Positions 1 to 11,400 of a DNA stretch of 64,000 nt are shown here, piece by piece. A model generated the notes under the pieces. That model saw only the letters and a list, made by a program, of their open reading frames with translations, was not told where the DNA came from and did no database searches. Source of the DNA: Cricetomys ansorgei (taxonomy: Eukaryota > Chordata > Mammalia > Rodentia > Nesomyidae). The position numbers and the translations under genes were made by a program. Numbering within the stretch: position 1 is the stretch's first letter; every line of letters starts with the position of its first letter. Where the stretch lies: positions 150,001-214,000 of the forward strand of contig JAMJFZ010003746.1 in the NCBI GenBank assembly GCA_026225945.1, written 5' to 3'.

Positions 1-1518
1 CTGTGCATTCAGCCTGTTTGTTTAAGTAACCGATCTTACTTGCCTTAGGTTTCTCCGGAAGAAATCAACTTTTACAGCCTAAGCTGAGGCATAGCTGTAA
101 CCGTAAGTTATACGCTCCTCCGGGCCCTGACCCATATGCCTGCGTGTCATCTGCTGAAAGCAGCAAATACAGATGTTGACTGAAACTTTCTAAAACCCAC
201 TGTAAAGTTTGGAACCATTTATGGACGTTGTTTGATAATCTATGACATCTGGAGCACTGTTTGCTGTCTGAGCTAGTTGGGACCAGTTGGAGCCAGTGAC
301 TTAATCCCTTTTAAGGGAATTTTGCTGGAATTGGGGCTAGTCTCATAAAGACTAGAGCCTGGAGGCTGGCAGCGGCCATCCTGTGTTTTCTCTGAATTTC
401 AGACGCTCAGTAGTCATCTCCCTTTTCTTTTCCCCAGCATTTTGTTGTTAAGACACTCGAGTGGAGGCTGGGGTCTAGCTCAGTAGGACGACAGACACTC
501 AGAACATGCAAGGTCCTGGCTTCCATCCTTAGGACCAAAAAAGGAGGAGGCAGAGGGGAGGAAGGGGAGCTAAGAATGGTGGTACACTTCTACAGTTCCA
601 GCACTTGAAAAGCTGAGGCAGGAGGATTGTAATGTTGAGGCCACCTGGGCTATGTAGTGAGACTGTTTCAAAACAAGCAAATCCCTCAAATCTGCCCCCA
701 CCAGCCTTGCAGATCTGAGTGGGTGCCCTGGCCTCACTGTCTCGGGTGCCTGAACTCCGTCAGTCTGACAGGCAGAAATGCCCTGGTTTTGTTTCTGCTT
801 TGTGGGTGCTGGGAACGGGACCCAGAATCATCTACATGGTAGTGCTGTGCTGCTGAGCTGTATCCCCAGCTCACAGGAGCGTTTTATCCCAAGCTCTTGG
901 TGACTGTACCTTCGAGGTCCACACATAACCAACACCCAGAAAGACATTACGATGAAGTATTCAGGCAAGAGCACATGATAAAGAGTGAGGGTGTGTTTTA
1001 CTGAGAGTTCTGGGGAGAGGCAGCACTTACCCAGGTTTGTCCCATTCTGCAACTGAGAGCAGAGGGTCCTGGTTTAGCACATTGCTTCCACATGACTGAC
1101 ACTCAGTGCTAAGGCCTGAGACTCAGTCACTCTGCAGATTGCACATCTGCCTGGCAACTGGCAGCCTCACCCCAGAATGCTTATAATATTATCATTAGTT
1201 TTGTTCTCATAGCAAAGGTAATATATATATTCTAAGCTGGTGGCGTAGTTCGGTGAGAGAACATGTTTCCATCCCCAACACAAAACACATACAAAACAGA
1301 AAGCAATATCTGTCCCATAGAGCAAACCCAAAAGCTGCAGCAAAGATTAAATAAGATAATACTGTGGAAGCCTTCCACACACCACGGTGGACAGGCGTTG
1401 GGGGCATGAGACGAAGCAGAGGGCAAAGCCAAGTGCTGAGTCCTGGTGTGTTGAGAGTGACTTCAGACAAATAACATTAAGAGCTGAGCCAGGGTCACAT
1501 GTAAGAAAGAGCTCTTAC
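1..1518 (-). other. Kif28 intron downstream of exon 7
   Basis: This stretch holds a B4/ID-type SINE at about 465-690 and ID-like fragments near 790-870 and 1230-1280. No kinesin exon was recognised. A short splice-flanked stretch near 1031-1047 was considered and rejected. Confidence 0.7.
465..690 (+). repeat. B4-type SINE (ID head plus B1-like body)
   Basis: It begins with a tRNA-derived box A-like stretch (ggctggggtctagctcagta). It continues into a B1-like body (agctgaggcaggaggattg) and ends in an A-rich stretch. Confidence 0.7.
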
Positions 1519-1630
1519 CAATGTTGTCCGGCTGTTCCCGCCCAAAGCCGACTGGAGCAGTTTGGTCAGAACAGAATCCCGGTAGGGAATATGCAGGACT
1601 CTCTTCCCCGTGGCTGAGTCAGCCAGAGCA
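1519..1630 (-). CDS. Kif28: Kif28 coding exon 7
   Basis: This exon has 112 bp. After the split Ser it encodes [19 protein letters not shown] to GGNSRTTL. The acceptor is TTCACCCAG and the donor GTAAGA. The [13 protein letters not shown] microtubule-binding loop (L12/alpha-5) is intact. No later Kif28 exon could be found between 1 and 1518. Confidence 0.93.
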
Positions 1631-2413
1631 CTGGGTGAAGGAGAAAACATAAAATAACCAGCGGAAGGGATAAGAAAGACACTGCCTCCCAAGGGTAAGC
1701 TAGATCTGGTGCACACACATCCCTGCTGGGGCCTCATGTTGTGGTTTGTGGGTCACCCCTGTAGGTGAGCCACTGTTCATTTCTGCCTCCAAGGAGCCAC
1801 AAGCTTTTCCTCTCTCAAACTGTGAGTCAAGACAAATCCTTCCTCCCTGAAGTGGCTTCACATCTGAGAGAAGTAACTAACACACCCTGTAAAGTGACAA
1901 TAATACACAGAATAGCACACACCTGTGCAAGGTTGCCCAAGCATGATAGGGCATAAGCCAGAGACGTGTGCACACAGCCTCGTTTACACAGGAGTCAAGA
2001 TAGGGGCTGGAGAGATGCCACAGAGCTTAAGAGCATGTACTGCTCTTGCAGAGAACTCCGGCATGATTCCCACAACAAGCTGTCCACAGCCACCTGTAAC
2101 TTCAGCTCCAGGGGATCTGACGCCCTCTTCTGGCCTCCAAAGACATCTGCACTCATATGCTCATACCCATACTCAGACATACACACATACATATAATTTA
2201 GAACATTTTAAAGTATAAAAGTCAAGACAACTAGGCAAAGATGAATCTGTCGATAAATGTCAGCTTGTTTTGGTGGTATCCCAATGGGGAGGAGTACGTG
2301 CCAACAGAGAGGGCGTGAACCAAAGCAGACGGGTTGTGTCCCAGCAGTGCGGGGTGTGATAGAGATGTGTGGCTTCTGAAAGTACTTTATATTTTGACCT
2401 GGGTGCTAATTAC

Positions 2414-2462
<49 letters not shown>

Positions 2463-5400
2463 ATGTATTTACAAATTTATTGAACAGAGCACTTAAGATT
2501 TATGTACTTCAAAACTAAAAACAAACACAGCAGAAAAGATTTATGTACTTCACTTTGATTTATACCTTAATTAAAGAGTTTTTTTTAAGTTACCCTCAGA
2601 AGAAATATAGCACCTTACCTCTTTCTATGAAGTTCAAAAATGTGCCACGTACACGTACATATTCATGTGACAAAACAAGATAAGGTGTGTGGAGAGACGA
2701 GTCAGTGGATGAAGTGTGAAGACTGAAGTACAGATTCAGCACTCACATGAAAGCCAGGCAGCCGTGCAGCCCACCCGTAACCCCAAGCTCGGGCGGTGGA
2801 GACCGGGGACCACCTGGGGGGCCCTCAAGGCAATCTGGCTATAGACTAGCTGAACCAGCAAGCGCCACTTGAGGAGAAACCCTGCCTCAGTAAATACAGT
2901 GGAGAGAGTAGAGGAAGACACCCTACATCTCTGGTTTCCACACATTTGTGTACATGTGCGCACATGTGCGTGCACACACATACACATCTCCCTTCCCCCC
3001 ACCCAAAAAAAAGGATGGGGAGTAAGAAAGGAAGAACAATGGTGGGGGGAGAGGTAGAACTTCAAAGGCAACATGGTGCATACCTCCAAAATAAGAGGAC
3101 AGGAATGGAATCTTGTATCAACTGGTTCTTGGGTTGGTAGGATGAATATTAATTTTACTAGAGTTATTTTGTTAAGCATGAATTAATTTTAAATATACAG
3201 GAGGGCTGGGCATGAACCAATGAAGCCACTGAATCATGAACTAAAGATTATTATTAGTCTAATCTTATTTCATTTGTCTTGATAGGTTTTGGAGCTAAGG
3301 ATGGAATCCAGGTCTTGGGCTCACTGGGGAACCACAGCCCCACCCTCTGCTCTTTTATATGTCACTGTTCCGTGTCATGATGTGGTGGTTTGAGTGAGAA
3401 TGGCCCCAGAGGTTCATATTTGAACGCTTGGTCCCAGTTGGCAGAACTGTTTGGGAAGGATTGGGAGGCGTGGCCTTGTTGGAGGAGGCGTGGCCTTGTT
3501 GGAGGAGGCGTGGCCTTGTTGGAGGAGGCGTGGCCTTGTTGGAGGAGGCGTGGCCTTGTTGGAGGAGGTGTGTCACTGGGACGGGCTTTGAGGTTTCAAA
3601 AACCTACACTGTGCTCTTTCTGCCTCCTGCTTGTGATCTACATGTGAGTTCACAGTTGTTCCAGCACCATGCCTGCCTGCTGCCATGCTCCCTGCCACGA
3701 TGGTCATGGGCTCTAACCCTCGGAAACTGTAAGCCCTCAATAAACTCTTTTACAAGATGTCTTAGTCACAGAGTCTAAGAATAGCAATAGAAAAGTAACC
3801 AAGATACATGAATACCTGTGTGCTGGTGACATACCTGATGACATTTCCCAAACTGGTTAGGCTTAGGTTGACCCTCGACCCTTCCCTTAGCCGGTCTCCT
3901 TCAGACCCTGACGATTTCTGCCTCTCACTTCCTGCCAAGTCTACCATGTTGATGCTGGATTGTTTGGTGAGGGCTGTGTCCAGGAAAACCTGAAGAGACA
4001 CACCTCGGGCTGTTAGAGCAATACCTGTGAGACAGCCTGGCTCGGGGCTTACATGGCTCTTCAAGGTGTATCTCGGACTCCAAAAAAAATAAACCAGTGA
4101 CAGCTGGCATTGGAGGTAGCAACCAACAGCAGTGTAGTGACAGCGGACAGCAACAATGCTGCCTTCCCAGGTCCAGGTGTCCTGCTTGCCCCTCTCCGGT
4201 TCTAGAACGCTCTTTTGAGGAGACATCAGATAGCAGTGCACTGTCCGTGCATTTGAGTAATCTTTTAGCACATGAACTGCTATGACATCTGTAAAGTCGT
4301 GAACTGTTCAGCTTCGTGGTCCTGTAGCTCTCTGATTTGGCCAGTCTGCTGGCCAGCAATTCCCCTCCCGTCATCCTCCTGCCTCTGCTTCCTCAGCGTT
4401 GCCATCGCAGGAGCAGGCTGCCATGCCTGGCTCTTTTGCATGGGTGCTGGGGATTTGAACTCTGGTCCTCAGACTTGTACAGCTAGTGCTTTACTGATGA
4501 GCTATCTTCCCATCTCTAGAAATTCTTTAAAACTCAGTACCTCGTTTCAGCCTCCCACTATTATGAAGCTATTACCCCACTTTACGGAAGAGGAGACTGG
4601 GGCTTGGGAAGAGATGGTCCCCTCAAAATCTTAGCTTGGAAACTAACAGTCTGCCATCCCTGGCTCAAACACCATGGTTTCCTCTGTTGCTGATCAGCAC
4701 TGAGAGGACATGGGTAGTGTAATCACAGGAGGCTATGGCATTCACCCAGGACTCCTGAGCAACTGTTTCTAGAACAAACTGGGGGTGTCGCTTAGAGACT
4801 TCTTGACACCCACCAAGGAGAATGGAGAAGAGAAGTCCTCTCTGGTTCATCAATGTCCTTAGTTAGTGAATGTTACAGGTATTTCCAAGAATTAATCTTG
4901 GTCTTGGCTCATGGCTGGTCCTCAAACTGGTAACCATGGACTTTCTAATCTTAATTCTCCATGTTAGACAACAGGAGTTTATGTCTTCACAATTGACTCC
5001 TTTATCAACTTGGAGTCAAAATTCATTCCTCAAAGTGTAGAATTTACTTGAGGAAAAGCAGCCAACCACACCCTATGGGCACTCTGAGGGTTGGTGGACC
5101 ATTAGATCACCATAAGTAACAGGCTGCTTGACTGAATGGTGATCCGGGCCTTGTGTGTCCTGCCCTCTTGCACCCTTTGCCCATTGATCCACTCTGGATG
5201 AGTTCCACGGTACCACCCCCACCCTGCCACTGGAGCCTGTCCCACAGATGAGGACTCTCACCTGCTTGAACCGGATGGTGACGACCATGTGGGACCGGCT
5301 GCTGCTGGCATTCATGTTGGTGGAAGCTGTCATCCTGATTTTTGATCCCTGCTCCATCAGCTTTTCAATTTGTGCATAACTCTCGCAAGGCACCCACTTC

Positions 5401-8400
5401 AGACCCTCCACAAAAAATCCCAGCTGCTGATCCTCCCTGACTTTCAAACCTCCAGGAGTTTTGGTTCTAGACAGCAAATCTCTTATCTGTAGGTGAAAGA
5501 GAAGAAGTAATACACAGTTTAAGAAGGTGGGAATTTTATTTCCTTCCTTGTTATATATCACTGCTTACAAAATATTAGGTGCTCAGAAAATATGGCTTAG
5601 ATAGTTGAATTAGTACTGAGTTTCTATAGGTAATAGAGAACCTTATAGTTGAGCTAAGAAAGAATACAAAGTGTACAAGGGAGAAAATGTGAAAGGCCGG
5701 GCAGTGGTGGCACACGCCTTTAATCCCAGGCAGAGGCAGGAGGATCTCTGATTTCCACGTCAGCCTGGTCTACAGAGCCAGTTCCAAGACAGCCAGGGTG
5801 ACACAGGGAAACCCTGTCTCAGGGGAAAAAGAAAAAGAAGAAGGAGGAGGGGAAGAAGGAGGGGGGAAGGAGGAGAGGAAGAGGAAGAGGAAGAGGAAGA
5901 AGAAGAAGAGGAAGAGGAAGAGAAAGAGGAAGAAGAAGAAGATGATGATGATGTTGGGGAAGTTTACTTTTAGTTATGTTTGAAAATGTTTTTGTGAACT
6001 GTTGGGTGAGGGTCTGCCTAGGGCATTCTGTATTGTTTGCAGGTGTTGGATTTCTGTGGAGGATGTTTGATTGCTTATCCCAGTATCTGGGGAGTTCTGA
6101 ATCAATAAAGACACCTGAGCTCAGAGCTCGGGGCTCCACTGTCCAGGTTGGCACTTGCCATGGTGGTTGTTCCCTCTGCTGAGGTCTGGCAGGGTTTGTA
6201 GTTATGAAATATGCCTCCTTATCTTCCTGGCTGAGCTCACACAGTAGGCTAACTACTACAAATGGCACATCAATGTGAGGCAGGACATTATGCCAGCTAA
6301 TCCAATGTGGAGACAAGGAAGAACAAGAAAGAATCCCAGACCTCAGTGTCTGGTAAAATACACTCAGGGCAGTTCCTAGAGGACAGAAATTATATATTTG
6401 CAAAAATAATGAGTAGACGTCTCCTGAAGGAAGAGGAAAGAAAGGAAATGAGCCTCTATGAAAAGAAAAGACTGTGAAATTAATAAATGAATGAGGAAAA
6501 AAGCTCCAAGGTGAGAGCCACAGAATGGAGGCCCCTAGAGATAAAGAATTCAGCTGGGAGCAGGAAAAAGCAAGGTTCTTACTGCTTCTCCTGATCATGG
6601 AGCTGATGCTCCTTCCCACTGCTGGTGGTAGAGTGCTGTTTCACAACCTGAGTTTTCTGATGGCTGCATTGTATGTATGTGAAACTCAAGATGTTGTGTT
6701 TGAGGTCTATGAAGAAGGGTATCTGTTTCCCCTTAGTGAGGATGCCAAATTGCAAAAACTTTGTCAGATATTCTTTCCACCGGCTCAGGGCCCCTGGTCA
6801 GCTTAGAGCTAAAAAGCAGTTTAGTTAAACTGAACAGTTTTTTGTTCTTTTTCCTGCAAACCTGTCTATAAGCGGTAACTCCACCTCACAAGGGAACTCT
6901 TCCTGCAGACAAGGACTAGTTATTTTTCCAGCAAACCAGACTTTTTCTTAAAATCTGGAAAGTGTTTCCTCAAGGTTAGTACACAGAAACTGTCTTCCAG
7001 AACTGGCTGAGGTTGTGTCTCATGCTGGTAGCTGAATTTGGTACTGTAAGAGTCACCCAGGTGGTGCTAGTTTTGAAGGTATGAAGGGGTCATGGAAAGA
7101 AACTGAGGCTTGGCACTATGAGAGGACAGGAAAGGCCATTGGTAAAAGTGCAGCCTCAGTAGCAGTTGAAGGCCCAAGAATGAAGGGGTCATGCAGAGAA
7201 GTTGAGGCTTGGTACCGTGAATAGACCCCGGAAAGGCTATTGGTGAAAGTGCAGCCCAGTTGCAGCAAAAGACCCCAGCATTTTGCAAATGCCAGTACCA
7301 TGGAACAACCACCAAGAACAGCAGCAGCAGTGGAGGGGAGCTAGTTAGAATCTGGAGGACAAAAATTGTGTGTGCTTCAGAGGGGCAGAGCCAGATCCAA
7401 GCCCTTTGGAGCAGCCTAGAAGATCGTGAGCGAATTCCAGACAATTGGACATTGATAATGTTTTTCTGCTGTCCAAAGACATTATGAAAAGCTTGATAGA
7501 TATTTGGTATCATTTGGTTCTGTGCATTAGCAGCTCATGATTGTTTTTCTTGTAAATGGCTTTGCTGGTGTGGTGTTAAATTGTGTTGTAGAGATAAAAA
7601 GCAATTTTTTGATTGACTTATACAGAAAAGGGGAAGTGTTGGGGAAGTTTATTTTTAGTTATGTTTGAAAATGTTTTTATGAACTGTTGGGTAAGAGTCT
7701 GCCTAGGGTGTTCTGTATTGTTTGCGGGTGTTGGATTTCTGTGGGGGGATGTTTGATTGCTTGTGATCTATACCTGGGGAGTTCTGAATCAATAAAGACA
7801 CCTGAGCTCAGAGCTCGGGGCTCCACTGTCCAGGTTGGCACTTGCCATGGCAGTGGTTCCCTCTGCTGAGGTCTGGCAGGGTTTGTAGTTATGATTATAC
7901 CTCCTTGTTTTCTCTGGTGAGCCCCTGGTTAACTACTACAAGAGGAGGACAACTTTGTGGAGTTGGTCCTCTCTCCATCTTTATGTGGGTTTAGGAGCGT
8001 GAATTCAGCTCATCAGGCTTGTCAACAAAAGCCTTAACCCTCTAAGCGATCCTGCCAGCTCCCAGAAACCTAGTTTTTAATTTAAGCAATTATTTTTGGA
8101 AATGGTTTTGCTACTTTCACAGACCTCCAATCTGAATTTCTAAGTGTGTTGTGAAATCTTTCTCTGGATCCATGGGGAGAGCTCAGGGAGGGCTGGTGAG
8201 CGCAAAGGCAGAGGATGTGTCTGGGGAGGAGCAGGGGAGGAGCAGGGAGGGACTGGGGAGGAGCAGGGGAGGAGCAGGGGAGGAGCAGGGGAGGAGCTGG
8301 GGAGGAGCTGGGGAGGAGCTGGGGAGGAGCTGGAAGGAGCTAGGAAGGAGCTAGGAAGGAGCTGGGGAGGAGCTGGGGAGGAGCAGGGGAGGAGCAGGGG

Positions 8401-11400
8401 AGGAGCTGGGGAGGAGCTGGGGAGGAGCGGGAAGGAGCTAGGAAGGAGCTAGGAAGGAGCAGGGGAGGAGCTGGGGAGGTGGATCTTAAGTTGAGATATT
8501 GAATGTCCACACTTCTTCGATTATAAGCATATGGTTTTAAAACTTCTATGCTTGACTACGCTTATCTCTTTTTTATGTAAATATTTTCTTAAAACACTAA
8601 TTATTCATTGATGTTGTTGTTATTTTGGTAGCCATTGGGATAAAACCCAGGGCTTTAAGGTGATAAGCAAGCATTCTACCACTAAAATCTACAGTGAGTT
8701 CTAGGTTACCCTGCACTGAGTGTGATACCTTGTCTCTGTCTCCAAGAAAATCAAAGAAACCACATTCTTCTGTTCTTCCCAATATTCCAGACAGAAGTCT
8801 GCCAACCACAGGCTATGAGCCAGCTACAAGGCACCAACTGCTTTCCTGTGACCCTTGAGTTAGGAATGTGTTTCACACTTTTACATGATTCGGAGGGGGG
8901 GGGCTAAAGAAAGTAATATTTTGTGACACATGAGAATGGCGTGGAAACTGCAGCATCCATAAGCAGCCTTGTGGCACATGGCTGGGCAACTCACTTCTGT
9001 GTGTAATGGCTCTCATGCTCTCTGAAGGCGGAGCTGAGCCAAGCCTCAGACAGCAATGGCTGCAAAGTCTCGGTGGTCCCCCTTTTGGTCCCTAAAAGCA
9101 TCTCACCCTCTGACCACAGGACTTCAGCTTGCACAAAGTGATGAGCTGGTGTCAGGCGGTTTCTGCAGCAGCACAGACAGGACAGATGTTTGAGAGAAGG
9201 ATGTGTCTGGAAAAGAGGGTTTTGCTGTGATGGTCTGAGTGAGAATGTCCCCATAGCGCATGTTTGCATACTTGATCTCCAGTTGGTGGAACCGTTCAGG
9301 AAGGATTAGGAGGTGGGAGGAGCTGCGTCACTGGGCTGGGCTTTGAAGCTTCAAGAGCCTCCTGCTGTTCCCAGTGCGCTCTCTGCTTCCTGTTGGTGGG
9401 TTCAGATGTGAGCTCTCAGCTGCTCTGCAGTGCCTTGTCTGCCTGCTGCCATTCTCCCACCGCAGTGGCAATGGACTCTTATCCCTCTGGAACTGTAAGC
9501 CCCAAATAAACCTCTCCTTCTGTAAATTTCCTTTGTCATGGTGTTTAATCACAGCAATAGAAAACGTGACTAAGATGGTTGCTATGTGGTTAAAAGCACA
9601 GAGTGTGAAGAAAAAGGAATTGGAGATGGTGCTGGAGAGGACGCCGCCTACAGGCGACACAGGTGATCCGTGGCCAGACTCCTTGATGTGAGTAAGCCAT
9701 GGAGCCAATGGGGAGGGGTGGTTGTGTGTCAGAGCATAGGCTCTCGGGATGGGTGTGGCCCAGCGGTAAATCCTGTGCTTGGCGTGTGAGGACATGAGCT
9801 TGATTCTCAGCAGAGGGAGGAAGAGGGGAAGGAGGAGAAAGGAGGGAACATTACCTGTTCATTGTAGATTTCCAGCATGCTAAATATGACCTGCAGAGAG
9901 AGCAGTGTGTCAGTTCAGGAGTGACGTAGCAAGGACGTAAACACTCAACAAAGGGCTAATATGAACTACGGTAAACTGTTTCAGCCTTCACGGTTCTCAA
10001 GGAATCTTATGGCACTGGAAAGTCTCTCGATAAAAAATTTAAAAAGACACAAAACGGGCTGGGAGCCGCTCAGTGGGTAAGAACACGGGCCACTCAAGCA
10101 TGAAGACCTGACTTTGAATCCCCAGCACCCGCATAAAATCTGGACGTATCTGTGTGCCCTGTAACCCCAGAGCTGTGGGAGCTGTGTGGGGTGCAGACAG
10201 GACCTCTGGCTCTCGGCTCACTGTCCGCCATCTATCTAAGAAACAGCGAACTCCAGGTTCGGTGAGAGTCCCTGTCTCAAGGGAATAAGGTGGAGCGTGC
10301 AGAAGGGACAACCAGTGCCCTCCTCTGGCCTCCACGTGTGTGCACAGAAGCATGTACCTGTACAAATACATGACCACGCACGTGTACACACGCACACACA
10401 ACAAAAACAGACACAAACAGGAATTGTGGGGCAGGCCTCTAACTCCAGCTCTCAAGAGGCTAAGGCAGGAAGATGAGTGGGAGGCAGGGAGGGAGGAGGT
10501 GGTGGCTTCCACCATTAACCTGTCAGTGCTGTTGGAGTGTTTGGGAATGGGCTTTCTGGAAAGGACTCACTGCATATACTTCACCTACTAACCCAGGTGA
10601 TGGTGCAACCAACCATGGGCCCAAAGCAGTAACAACAAGCAGCACAATAACAACAACAACCCTGCGTCTGTACCAAATAGTGCAGCTGTTGGTGGTAAAA
10701 GGATCCGGTCGGAGGGAGAGAGAGGCAGGCTTTAGCACCTGAGCCCTAGGCCTGCTGCACATTGAGTGGCCCTTTAAAATGATGATCCTGGGACACCGAT
10801 TGAGCTCCAGATGGGAAAGCCTGGGAACGGTGCCAGCTTTCTCCTTGTTCACCAATATCGGCAAAACCGAGACCTTGTCCTCACCCCCTGCAAGCTTTAG
10901 ATAGGCCAATTGAAGTGTCTAGTCAGCAGGGACCAAAGCGATGGGACCTCTCCCTTAAGCAAACCCTGCTTCCTCCATAAAAACTCTGCTTCTTTTGAAA
11001 TAATTAGATCTTCATCTTGAAACAGTTTCTCCCGAGTCTGAGCCTCTTGGGCTAGTGATTCTGTCTCCACTCTCTGTCTCGGGGACCCCTACTCCCACAA
11101 AAGAGCACATGCAGGCCTTTGTCTTCTTTGTTTGAGTTTTGTCTGATCTCCTCTGCCATCTAAAACAAGCAGAGACAAGGACGGTGCCTACAGGTGTTGG
11201 TTGACCTCTTATTGGCATGTTTTGGAGCTAGTCATGTCAGTGACTGCCACCAACATTCAATGGATCCAAAGTCTGCTCTGGAATCTTCTATACCAGGGAC
11301 AATAAGACAATAAGTTCAAGGGCAGAGTGGGTTTATGCCTGCATCAGGCAGGTTTAATTCCCATCGCCGTATATGACATAACAAATAAATATGTGCCCAT

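Larger units (their letters stand above)
5952..7940 (+). mobile_element. Non-autonomous LTR retroelement (2.0 kb, paired LTRs)
   Basis: Two direct copies of a ~305-bp LTR (5952-6260 and 7637-7940) both start TGTTGGGGAAGTTTA and end AACTACTACA. They flank 1.38 kb. A primer-binding-site-like stretch follows the 5' LTR by two bases, and a purine tract precedes the 3' LTR. No gag, pol or env homology was recognised inside. One 93-residue open frame (6525-6806) starts with a leucine-rich hydrophobic stretch but has no recognised family. No clear target duplication is visible; the 5' flank is simple repeat. It lies antisense in a Kif28 intron. Confidence 0.85.

Noticed and set aside
1031..1047. Short minus-strand stretch with acceptor-like and donor-like flanks (AATGGGACAAACCTGG)
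   Set aside because: It does not encode the kinesin ALSPAD/YEETL segment expected after exon 7, and 16 bases would break frame.
3466..3568. CRISPR-like regular repeats
   Set aside because: Units are contiguous without spacers, in a rodent nuclear genome. A VNTR.
3390..3778. Open frames with a repeated tryptophan/leucine pattern
   Set aside because: Translation of the 20-bp VNTR in the ORR1-like LTR.
5798..6619. Long open frames on both strands
   Set aside because: Produced by the homopurine tract and LTR sequence. Low complexity, no conserved domain.
8144..8452. Gly/Glu/Arg-rich open frames
   Set aside because: Direct translation of the 10-bp minisatellite.
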